Shown here: in pieces, positions 22,805 to 33,049 of the stretch
Layout: each line of letters opens with the position of its first letter
Position numbering within the stretch: the stretch's first letter is position 1
Source of the DNA: Codonopsis lanceolata
Taxonomy: Eukaryota; Streptophyta; Magnoliopsida; Asterales; Campanulaceae
Length of the DNA stretch: 64,000 nt
Reading direction: 5' to 3'
NCBI GenBank assembly: GCA_013146195.2
Contig: CM028384.1
Span: 73,817,990-73,881,989, forward strand
The notes under the pieces: generated by a model
Seen by the model: only the letters and a program-made list of their open reading frames with translations
What the model was told of the DNA's origin: nothing
Database searches by the model: none
Translations under genes and position numbers: made by a program

Positions 22805-23534
22805 CAACTTCAAATCTACTTATATATGTTTTAATTAATCCGGAACCTAATGAATAAAAAGTTACTATATAAAGATAAATAATTTGTATTCGGTTTTAGT
22901 AGAGTTATTCAATCTTGATTTTATTTTGCGTTCGCTAAATTTACTTATAAAAAAAAGTTAGTTGACCATCAATTTTTTTATCTGGATCATAAAAAATAAC
23001 AATTGATTGAGAATATATATCAATATTTCAAGCAAAAATCAAATTTTATTGTTTTGCTACTATCATTTTTAATTATTTTTTATGTTTATTTAATTCTTTG
23101 CTTTGTTAGTTGATTGTTTTTTAACTTAACTCTATAGTGCACAATACATGTTACCAAAAAAAATATCCATCTAGAAGTCAAAACATAAATAAAAGAGAAA
23201 ATTTGATTAAGTATATTCTTTTTATTGTAAATTGTTTTAACGAATGAAGAATAACAGTTTTCAGTAATTATTTAATACGTATTTTCTTATATGATTGTGT
23301 ATCATCTATTTTCAATACTTCAAATGATGAAAAGTCAAATAAATTATTCGTCTAAAATTCCTATGCTTATATTTTTTTTAAGGGCCCCTTATTTTCTTTT
23401 CGCTTAAAACTCCCAAAAGTTCGGGACCGGTCCTGATAATTTTCCACGACACACACACACACACATATATATATACACACACACATACATATATGTGATA
23501 ACAAGTTAGACATCAGCAAATAGCAATATTACAA
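22300..23534. other. AT-rich intergenic DNA with microsatellites
   Basis: No protein-like frame. It contains an (ATT)n run at about 22778-22804 and a compound (CA)n/(TA)n run at 23450-23497. I recognise no transposon termini in the rest. Confidence 0.5.
23450..23497. repeat. Compound CA/TA microsatellite
   Basis: Alternating CA repeat, TA repeat, CA repeat and TACATATATG sequence directly before the copia LTR relic at 23535. Confidence 0.9.
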
Positions 23535-23993
23535 TGTTGGCTATTAAATCAACCACGATCCAACTAGAGTTATTATTTGTTTAGAAGTTTTTATTATTTA
23601 TTATTTAGTGATCAATTAGTTGTGTTTCCTAATTAGCTTAGGATTTATTAGGGCTATTATAAATAGATTATTTGAGAAACTTTATTATTAGAGAGGAGGA
23701 TTAAAATATTAGTGAGAGAGTTAATTAAGGTGGGTCGGCCCTAGCTAGCCAGCGTGTATTGTTTGAAGTTGATGGAGATGGTGTCCACCGTGAGTCTCAT
23801 GATATCATACCAGTGAGTTGCATGAGGGTGATTGTTAAGCTTAGAAAAGTTGTTTGACAAAAAAAAACTATTCTCCTCCTTAATATGATTGAGTAATTTG
23901 TTAATTGATTGATTTGATTATTAGTTATTCTGCTATGTGATATTTTGGGTGTTAAGAATTATCTATTCCAATATATTGGTATTCATATCAGAG
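23535..23993 (+). mobile_element. Ty1/copia LTR with primer-binding-site relic
   Basis: The LTR begins TGTTGGCTATTAAATC and ends at about 23973 in TTCCAATA, a decayed version of the inverted terminus CCAACA. A TATAAATAG box lies near 23659. Directly after the LTR comes TTGGTATTCATATCAGAG (23976-23993). This is the initiator-Met tRNA primer-binding site TGGTATCAGAG of plant copia elements with a short insertion in the middle. No gag-pol follows, so this is a remnant 5' LTR plus PBS. Confidence 0.6.
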
Positions 23994-24179
23994 TTTAATT
24001 AAATTAGATAATTTTATATTGTCTACATTCCCTACAAAATAACAATTTTCATTCTTTCTAAATTTTCGATCAAATGAATTATATAACAACAACAAGGTAA
24101 GAAAATTGAATCAAATTAAAATAGTTAATTTTTATTATGAAAATCCCATCATTTTATATAAATTCATGAAGAGGTCTAC

Positions 24180-24902
24180 TGTAGCGACACGTAACGTAAC
24201 GTTCGTTAGCTCACCAACTGATCACGCCACAAAGATGGGGTGACTATGCTGGTGATCCACGTAATGGGCCGGAGCTGACGTGTCCTTGATGAACGTCCAC
24301 GTCGATGGGTGAGGGTACTTGACGTACCAAAATGGATAAGATATCTGGGCTTTGGTTCACTCGTGAACTGATTAGTTATACTTGGTCCTTGATCTTTGAT
24401 GACCTGGAATGAAACTACCATTAGGGTGCCTGGGGTTTTCCCAGCTACAGCCCTCCGGTGTGAGAGTCAGTAATCAAGGAAATATGTGTGGCGGAGCTAG
24501 GCATTCCCTTAAGCTTCCTGTGATAGTGTATATTTAGCTTAGTGTTTGAATACAATTGTTTGTGTGGTTGATCCAATTGAACTTACCTTTCTTGTAAGGT
24601 AAGGCTTCCTTTTATAGTAGTTGTCCCTTAGGGATCATGATCAAAGTAGGGGCCCTTGGGCATAGGGACCTGTTACTGGTCGGCTGACTGGTTGATGGCT
24701 TATGGGTCACCTTACATAATTGGTGGTTGCTTACTTGCCAAGTTATATCTTCTCTTCTTGTGTAAGGGCATGTCGCTTGGTCGGCTTGCTTTCAACCTCT
24801 CACTGGTTGGCTTATGCTTGCATTGATGACACGTGTTATCCAATTAAGATTTGACATCTGGTAATTATTTGGTCGGTTTAGTTGTTAATCTCAAATGGCA
24901 CA
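24180..24902 (-). mobile_element. Ty3/gypsy-like LTR, antisense
   Basis: Read on the minus strand, the segment starts near TGTGCCATTTGAGATT and carries a TATA box (CTATAAAAGGAAG, about 24610-24622). Downstream are the words GACTCTCACACCGGAGGG and GGGAAAACCCCAGGCACCC, the kind of block typical of the R-U5 part of plant gypsy (Tat/Athila-like) LTRs. It ends TCGCTACA. No internal domains are attached, so it is a solo or truncated LTR. I see no target duplication. Confidence 0.55.
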
Positions 24903-26116
24903 ATAATAAGCTAGAAGGGGGGGTTGAATAACTTATTGTACACTTAAAACTTTTCGTAATAGTTCCTAGATCAAGCACTTGCAATCTATTAAAAAGATTG
25001 AAGTAGCGGAAGTCTTGAAAGGAAGACAGGTCAAGTCTGCCGGTGAAGCACTACCGGTAGACTTAGTTGTTTACTAAAGTTTGTTGCTAAAGGAATAAGT
25101 TAAGGGAATGAAAGACAGTATAAAATAGTAAGTAAGGAACACATGTATTTTGAGATGGTTCGCGCTATAAAGAGTGTTACGTCCACCACCAAAGCAGTCA
25201 ACCTTGGATTTAAATGTGCACTATATTTTCCAATAGTTCTATTACATAAATATCCAATGGATCATGTACAAAATATTTGACTTGTGTTTAGGGGTAGGGG
25301 TATTGAATATCTGGACAAAACAGAATATTCAACGTGCAGAAGAATAGTAAAAAGAACAACAATAAAAAGCGAAAGATTAGAGGTTGATGCAGATCTTCTT
25401 CTTGTTGTTGAGGAATTCGATGATCAGTTAATGATTTCTTGAATGCACTGAATGTAAAGCTTGATGTTGTTGGATGATTTCAGAGCATTGTGTTCTTCAG
25501 TCTTTAATGGCAGTGTTTATAGCTTGGGCATTCTTGAGATCGTTGGAGAAGACGAAGTGAGTAACAGCTTTATTAGGTTGAATACATTAAATGCCTGGAG
25601 CTGTTTGTTAACTTCTTTCTTCAAGCGTGGCGGGAATGGCAAAGAGTTCTTTGCGACAACTAGCGGGTGGGCGGCGTCGAGTTGCGGACACGCAATAGTT
25701 GGTACGATGCATGTGTCGATGCATTGCACTGTTCGTCACTTTTCAGGAGGTGAAAGTCTTTATGCTTTTTCGGAAAAGTTGGAGGGACGTGTCTGAGAAG
25801 TCAAGCGCTGATCTGGAGATGATTCAATTCAAATTCAAACTGATTTAGGCTGAATTAAATAATCCACTTAAGCTTGAAGTCTAGAAGAGTTGGACACGTC
25901 ATCTTTGTGAGAGTCTTGAACAAGATGCATCATTTGGAGGCGCTTGAAGTGCCGAGGTGAAACCTGTGAAGTCTAGAAAACTATTCTAAGGCAAAGTTCT
26001 ATACACAGTTGCCACGCTAACTGGTACGCAACCCATTTAGCCACTAAGTGTAGAACCTAATGTAATGAATGAACAAATGCAAATCAAGATACAATGAGAA
26101 ACAACAATCTCCTCCT
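24903..26116 (-). mobile_element. SIRE/Maximus-type copia LTR with polypurine tract, antisense
   Basis: On the minus strand, a polypurine tract AGGAGGAGATTG (about 26105-26116) is followed by TGTTTCTCATTG, the usual junction where SIRE/Maximus internal DNA meets the 3' LTR. The other end contains TTCAACCCCCCCTTCTAGCT (24910-24935), a sequence common near the 3' end of these long LTRs. The 111-codon plus-strand frame at 25461-25796 runs antisense through the LTR and is not a gene. It abuts the gypsy-like LTR at 24180-24902 almost exactly. Confidence 0.55.
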
Positions 26117-26479
26117 ATTTTCATCTAGTCATCATTACTTACAAGTGAGGGCTATGAAAACTTTAGGATAGATAATAGCATGTCAAAAAATATTTTAGTA
26201 TTTATAACAGCAGATATGTCTCTATCAAAAAGAAAACACCTCAAGTGTAACAACTAATCTAAGTGCTTACAACAGAAGAGATGTAGAATCAGCACAATGA
26301 TTAGAAATAAGCAGTTCAAATAAATTTAAATTGGATGTTTAAATTCTAAGCAGATGTATGAATTTAAATAACAAGAATTTTAAACAGTAGACAATTTTTG
26401 AAAGGAATAAACTTCTGTATTTCAAACGAGAAGTTTAATTGTACAGAGTTTTCAAAAACAGATAGATACAAAGGTAAGG

Positions 26480-26576
26480 GATAGAAAGATATAAGCTACC
26501 ATGGCCTTTTTCCCTTCCCTTTGGCTGCTCTGTCATTGTTCATGCATTAAGATGTATATTATATATAAATCTAATG

Positions 26577-26630
<54 letters not shown>

Positions 26631-27063
26631 CTATATTATACCTATACTATTGTTGATCACGGAAGGAAAGAAAAGCTGAAATTTCTTTACATTGTTAGTC
26701 TTTGCCACTCCCGTTTCTTCTTCTTCTTCTTTTTTTGGTGTAATCTTTTCTTTTCCTCCCCTTCAACCCTATTTATATAAAAACCCTTACTAGGTTTCCT
26801 AACCCTAAAACTAAATGGAGCAAGACCAATTTTTAATTAGGTAATATTATTAGGGAATTGTAATTAAATCTAGTCACAAGTGGGCTAAGCCCAAACCAAT
26901 TTAATTAGTTCACTTAATAGGTTCAAACCATTAAATTAACTCAAAACAATTATAACACTAATTTTATAGATTCAAAACGATTGAAACATTAATTAACAAA
27001 AATTAATATTTTAGTTAAAATTATCAGGGTTAATATTTTAGCTAAAATTATCGGGGTATTACA
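26480..27063 (-). mobile_element. Ty3/gypsy-type LTR beginning TGTAATACCCC, antisense
   Basis: On the minus strand the sequence starts TGTAATACCCCGATAATTTT, a start seen in many plant chromovirus LTRs. A TATATAAATAGGG box lies about 280 bp in (about 26770-26785). The LTR contains a long TA microsatellite (26582-26627). The inner boundary near 26480 is a guess. No internal coding region is attached. Confidence 0.5.
26582..26627. repeat. TA microsatellite
   Basis: About 22 uninterrupted TA units inside the antisense gypsy LTR, followed by imperfect TATATT words. Confidence 0.95.
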
Positions 27064-27564
27064 CATGTCTTCAATTGTAGACGTGAGTGATTGTTTTTAT
27101 TCTTGTAGGAAACGATGGGGTGACTATAAATGAGAGTATATACTCCATCTTTTTTAAAAAATCGAAGATGCCCTGCGATGACGTATCATTAATTGGATCT
27201 TTATTATTCGTGCTTAAGTTTTCTGCATCAGATTTAGACGGCGTACAAACTGGAAATACTTTTGCTTGGATGTAATGGTATACGTGGCATTTGGGCAGAG
27301 TGCAAAGTGCAAACTGGACGCACCTCTGGTGTAGTCATCTACTCATCTCAGCCTTGTAGCTATTGGTAGTTTCTGCTCTTTGGGTGTTGCATACTTGTAA
27401 ATTGCATATAGTACCATTTGAAGTATATAAACAAGAATCCTAGAACGTTTGGATTTTGGAAGCTACCCATCTTGGTATTGAGGAGCCAAGGTTGTACGGA
27501 CGGAAGGTAGATAGATTTTGTTAGTATGAAATTATGAATCTCATCGTGGATGGGGGGAATTCTA
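27064..27564. other. Intergenic DNA between LTR elements
   Basis: About 500 bp with no recognised repeat terminus and no credible gene. A 62-codon frame at 27087-27275 has no family resemblance. Confidence 0.4.
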
Positions 27565-29386
27565 TGTTGGAAACTTGGTTTCCAATAGCTTGAATAAAGC
27601 TAAGTCATGTAAGTGTATAATGGGGAATCCCACATTGGGAACAAAATGAAACAAGCTCTACCTTATAAGGTAGAGCTTTGAGGCTTTACTTTCAAACCCT
27701 TGGGCCACTACACTTTTGTGTAGGAGGGAAGACCTACCTAGGTGTAGGTCCAAGCACGCACGCTGCCGCCGCCGCCCGCCCGGCCCGGCCCGGCCCGGCT
27801 CGGCTGAATGGTTGGTTGGTCGGTCGGTCGGTCGGCCGGCTTGCTTGCCTGCCTGAACCTATCATTTAGCGTGTGACCCTTTCAGCATGAACCTCTGAAC
27901 AGTTATGTTCAGATGTCTGAACAGTTGTGTCTGTTTTTAGACAGTCAACTGCCATTTAAATACTGCTTCAAACCAATTTTTCAGCAACGAAAATTCTGCT
28001 CTTTTCTATACTCTCCCTTCTGCCAACATTCAATCACGTAAGATCAATATCCTGGGAGACTCACTGGATTCACACCGTACAGATCTAATCACGGTTTCCA
28101 GTTTTTGTCTTAAGGACAGAGATCCAATCTCGTTGATCTTAATACAAAAATGATACTGATACTTTCTGCAGGAAATCTACACTGCCGGGCCCATAACAAT
28201 CTTAAGACAAAAAGACCTTTTTGGCATGGTTTTAGTTTCCAAAGTACAGATTTTGGTGTGTTTACAGAACCTGTTTCTGAATTCTGCATGCTACTATAAA
28301 CATGATTCTGCATGCTTAGTAAAAACAGATTCTGCATGTTAGTATGTTAACAGTTTCATAGAACTTATAGACTGTACATAGAACTTTCTGCATCAACCTG
28401 CTTACACAAACAGATTCTGGAAAGGTTTTAAACGATTCTGCATGCCTTCTGTTTCTGTGTGTCATACATTTTAATCTGTATAGATAACAGATTGTTTCTG
28501 AAATTGTTGCAACTGCATACTGCTTTTAGTTTACAGATTCTGCTCATCTTCATGTTATAGATTCTGCATTCAACCTGCAGTGTTTAAACTGTTTATAACC
28601 TGTATCTGTTATTACAGTTTCAGAAGCAAACTGTAATAAAACCTGATTCATTCCTGTACTTTAATCTATTTATGTTTAACAGATTTTTCAGAAATCTGCA
28701 TGCTTCAATCTGTTGTAGATTACAGATGCGATTCGTCAATTCGAGAACACACCTTACGTATACTGAGAACTTGTTTATATACATTTTTCATCGTTTGAAA
28801 GGCGAGATTACTGCGATACCTTTGTTGTATAAAGTGTGTATTCACAAAACTGTTTCTGCCTCAGTTTAATCTATTTCAAATACAAAAATTGCAGATCATC
28901 TGTTTAAAATCTGAGAAGCGCATATAACTTTGTTTATATCACATTACGTTTCTGATTTAATCATTTACGTTTACGTTTACACAAAAACTGCAAATTCAGA
29001 ACACTTTCAGCCTGATACAAGTTTGTTTCTGACACTGCATTGAACTTGTTTTAATATACAGATTCAGAATACATAATCTGTATATTACATAATCTGCATC
29101 AGCTTGTGATACGAGCAGTTTACATTTCAAACACGCTCCTTTGCATTATAATGTTTTATTACTGATTCGGACTAACTTATAAACTCGAATGGTGATTACG
29201 CATGCTAACACGATCAAGAATTACAACACATTCTTGAATTACAACTTGACTATATCTACGATTCGGTTACGTATCTACACTGTATTTGGATTCGGATGCG
29301 GAAGTTTATAAAGGCGTTTAAATACGAAATGCAGTTTGCATTGATACGTCTTATAAGCGATTTGATTATCTCTTTATTGTGCGGCA
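27565..29386 (+). mobile_element. 5' LTR and leader of copia element 1
   Basis: The LTR starts TGTTGGAAACTTGG at 27565 and contains the inverted word AGCTCTACCTTATAAGGTAG with a possible TATA core. The segment 27769-27856 is a compound microsatellite. From about 28200 to 29120 a degenerate CAGATTCTGCATG motif recurs many times. I cannot place the LTR's 3' end or a standard initiator-Met primer-binding site. The boundary between LTR and leader is therefore uncertain, and no matching 3' LTR is in the window (it may be in the gap). Confidence 0.5.
27769..27856. repeat. Compound GC-rich microsatellite
   Basis: Successive short arrays of GCC, CGGCC, GGTT, GGTC, TTGC and CTGC occur within 90 bp. 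Each looks derived from the last by single-base changes. Confidence 0.85.
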
Positions 29387-31821
29387 ATGACTACTTACGA
29401 AAAGCAAAGAAGCGTTGTTGTAGTCGAGCGACCCATTGTTGTTGCAACTCGACCTACGCCCGGTTCATGCTCACCATGGCGAGCGACCCGAAAAATTCAA
29501 CGGAACAAAATTCAAGAGATGGCAACAGCAAATGCTCTTTTACTTGACCACCTTGAATCTGTCCAAATGTTTGAAAAAACGGCCCAGTCCAGACCCTAAC
29601 GAGGCGGACGGGACCGATGGGCGCCAAGAGTCGTGGAAGGCTTTTCAGTTTCTTATGTCGCAATTACATTTCTAAATGGACTTGATAATTCCTTGTATAA
29701 AATTTATAGCCCATTTAAGAGTGCTAAGGAAGCTGGTAAGGAGTCCTTAGAGAAAAAGTACAAAACCGAGGGCGCCGGTCATAAGAAATTTGTGGTTGCT
29801 CGTTTTCTTGATTTTGCCATGGTCGATACTAAGCTTTGTTGTCTCTCGGTTCGGACTTCGGGTTTTGTTGCATGAGTTGGAAGCCAGAAGGTATGCAACT
29901 CCCGAGCCTTTCGGTTGTTCTTTGCGGTAGTCGAAAAGCTCCCTCGGGTTGGAAGGACTTCAAAAACTACCTCAAGCACAAGCGAAAAGACATGTCTCTC
30001 GAAGACTTGATCCTAAGGCTGCGGATTGAACAAGACAACAAGGTGGCGGATAAAAGGAACAACCGCACTGTGGACGGGGCCAACATCGTTGAGCAAGACC
30101 CGAGGGCAACAAGCGCAAGCACGCGCCAGAAAGTTCAAGAAAGCGGTCCTCGGTAGAAGAGCCCAAAGCGGACACAAGAACTACAAGTTCAAAGGAAAGT
30201 GTTTGAGAGCTGCGACAAGGTCGACCCTGAAAGGCTGAGTGCCGCGGGAAAAAGCGGGTCAAGCGTGAAGCAAACATGGTTGATGAAGAGATCGGCATGA
30301 TATGTGTCGTCTCGAGACAAACATGGTTGGCACGATGAGTGGTTCGTGGACACCGGCGCAACGCGTCATATCTGCGGCGATGCCAAGATGTTTTCATCCT
30401 ACAACAAGGTGATGTCCGGCGAGAAGTTTTTCATGGGCAATTCATCTACTTCAGGAGTGGAAGGCAAAGGCCAAGTAACCCTGAAAATGACGAGTGGGCG
30501 GGAGTTGGTGCTAACCAATGTCCTTCATGTTCCCGACATTCGTAAAAATTTGATCTCCGGTTCTCTTTTGGTTAAACATGGGTTTAAGTTGGCTTTTGAG
30601 TCGGACAAGTTTATCCTAAGTAAGAGTGGGGTTTTTATTGGTAAAGGTTACCTCGATGAGGGCCTTTTTAAGTGTAATGTAATGACGGTTAACACCGCAT
30701 ACAAAGTTGATAATAAAAGTGCTACAGCACCATCTTCTTCTTACTTGCTTGAGCATTTTAATCTTTGGCATTATCGATTAGGTCATGTTAACTATGACTC
30801 TATGAGACGATTAATGAAAATGGAATTAATTCCTCCAAGTCGCATTAATAAAAATAACAAATGTCATACTTGCGTTGAAGCTAAGCAAACAAGAACGTCG
30901 TTTAAGACAATCGGCGTGACACGGCACCATTAGATTTGGTTCATAGTGATCTATGTGACTTAAAATCCATAGAATCTTATGGCGGAAAACAAATACTTCA
31001 TCACCTTTATTGATGATTGTACCGGTTTTGTCATCTCTATCTCTTAAAAGTAAAGTTGAAGCCTTGAAGCTTTTAAACTTTACAAAAGCGAGTCGAGAAT
31101 CAACTTTCAAAGAAGATAAAAATTCTTAAGTCGATCGAGGAGGCGAATATGTTTTTCCCATCAAAGACTTACGTGCTAACCACGTGATTATTCACAAAGT
31201 TACACCCCATATAGCCAGCAATCAATGGGATTGCCGAAAGAAAAAATGAACCTTAAAGGAAATGATGAGCGCATTATTGCTTCAATCCGATCTACGAAGC
31301 GAAATGTGGGGAGGCGGTGCTCACGCCAATTACTTGTTAAACAAGTTTCCCCACAAGAAATTGGACAAAAGCATACATGAATTATGGCATGGTAGAAAAC
31401 CATTCTACAAATACCTCAAAGTGTGGGGGTGCCTAGCTAAAGTAGTCTGTCACCACCTAAAAAGGTTAAAATCGGTTCCAAAACCGTGGATTGTACTTTT
31501 ATTGGTTATGCAACCCATAGCGCCTATCGGTCCTTAGTCCATAAATCGATAATCAGGAAATCGAGGTGAATCTTTGTTATGGAATCAAGAAATGCCATGT
31601 TTTTTGAAGCTATCTTTCCTCTAAAAGTTGATACTTCAAAAAAGCGCTCATTTCCTTGGTCAATTGGACCGAACAAGATAACACCTCACAAGCAATAGTC
31701 CAGATGGCCATTGATCAAGGTATTCATCAAGATGAAGACATTGATGAACCTCGTCCAGAAACAAGTGAGCTCGCCACAGTAAGACCTTTGGACCCGGACT
31801 TTGTGACCACGTTTCTCGTGG
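29387..31821 (+). pseudogene. Copia element 1 gag-protease-integrase, frameshifted and cut by the gap
   Basis: Translation in successive frames gives gag (HGERPEKFNGTKFKRW near 29475; ISNGLDNSLYKIYSP-like, LEKKYKTEGAGHKKFV; LEDLILRLRIEQDNK near 30000). Next is an aspartic protease motif FVDTGATRHICG (30343-30380) and the GAG-pre-integrase zinc site HYRLGH with CHTCVEAK (30772-30885). The start of the integrase core follows (near 30940-31020), then its C-terminal side (NGIAERKN and LRSEMWGGGAHANYLLNKFP, 31225-31350). Order Gag-PR-INT identifies Ty1/copia. Several frameshifts and stops break it, and the CCHC knuckle is unrecognisable. RT and RNase H are missing beyond the N run at 31822. It cannot encode a functional polyprotein as written. 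Confidence 0.85.
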
Positions 31822-31921
31822 NNNNNNNNNNNNNNNNNNNNNNNNNNNNNNNNNNNNNNNNNNNNNNNNNNNNNNNNNNNNNNNNNNNNNNNNNNNNNNN
31901 NNNNNNNNNNNNNNNNNNNNN
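31822..31921. other. Assembly gap (100 N)
   Basis: Exactly 100 consecutive N, the usual placeholder for a gap of unknown size. The sequence on the left is copia element 1 after integrase. The sequence on the right is unrelated non-coding DNA leading into copia element 2. The missing DNA probably includes RT/RNase H and 3' LTR of element 1 and the 5' LTR of element 2. Confidence 0.99.
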
Positions 31922-33049
31922 TTTTAGTAGTGAGTTTTGTTGAAAAGTGATTTCGAAACTTTGCATCTTTGTTTTGACGGTTATGTTACGTAAAATCGTG
32001 ATTTTATGGGTTTGTAATTAGTACCGTGAGAGATTTCCAACGACATATTATATGCTTAATTTGGACTTAAAATGAGCGTTTTATGGCCTCGAAGTTGGCC
32101 GCCGAATCGATTTTTTGGGTTAAAAATTAGGCCAAAAGCGAACCCACTCTCGGCCTCGATACACGTGCCATTTGGGCACTCCGTTCGAGATAAAAAGTAC
32201 ACCAATGGGAGGTACTCGATGAGGCGAGTCAACGCCACCCGGGTGAGGTCATCCGGACCACCGGAGAAGGCGGCGCGTGGAGCTAACGGCGGGCGTGAAG
32301 GCGGCGATCTTCTTTGTTTCCAGTCAGCGTTGGCCCGATGGCGTGCTGCCGTCATGATGGGAACTTCCGAGAAAATTTTACGTGTTGGCGTCATAGGCGT
32401 CATCATGACCACGTCATTTGCCACGTCATTTCGCCCGATCCGCCCGATCGGCGGAGAGGAAGCCCGTGGCGCGCGGACGGCGGAGCTCCGGCCGGCAGCG
32501 TCTGGCTGTTTTGGCCTTCTTAGTCCATGGTGGTCTGTTTTGATCAATTCAGCATGTAAATATTTGTTTTTGCTTTTTCGGTGTATAAAAACATGTTTTA
32601 CGATTTTTAAAATACAAAAATAATATCCGGGGCTGTTTTGTCATTGTGGCTTGCTTAGGGTCAAGTTGGGGACTGTTTCGGAATTTTTAAAATTATTTGT
32701 GAATTTTAAGCTATTTTTAAGTCATTTTTAACATATTTAATTGTCGCTTTTGGGCTTAAAATTGCGATTGGACTATACGAGACCCAATAAATTTATTTTT
32801 CAGAGTGAAAATATTTATGTACATGATATGTACTTGATGGATTTGTTCTATCATATTTCTTTTGTTTAAATTATCAATTTATGAATATTTTCACGTTGTG
32901 CATATGCTTTGGTTGTGATTACGAGCCTCGGATTTCCCCCCTTACGTGTATGATGTGATTATATTTAGTAATTGATTTTTTAAAAAAACAAAAGTGAATC
33001 GAAATATATATATGCTTATGTCTTATTTTTGCAATAAATTGTAGTGAAA
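31922..33049 (+). other. Probable untranslated leader of copia element 2
   Basis: Non-coding DNA between the gap and the gag start at about 33050. A GC-rich patch at 32090-32530 gives long open frames on both strands (183 codons plus, 163 codons minus), but the translations show no family resemblance and reflect base composition. The rest is AT-rich. It does not match the 3' LTR at 38148, so the 5' LTR is not present here. Confidence 0.45.

Noticed and set aside
25461..25796. 111-codon plus-strand frame
   Set aside because: It lies antisense within the SIRE-like LTR and resembles no protein family.
32072..32623. 183-codon frame in the GC-rich patch
   Set aside because: An almost equally long frame exists on the opposite strand. 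The translation has no recognisable domain, so base composition is the simpler explanation.
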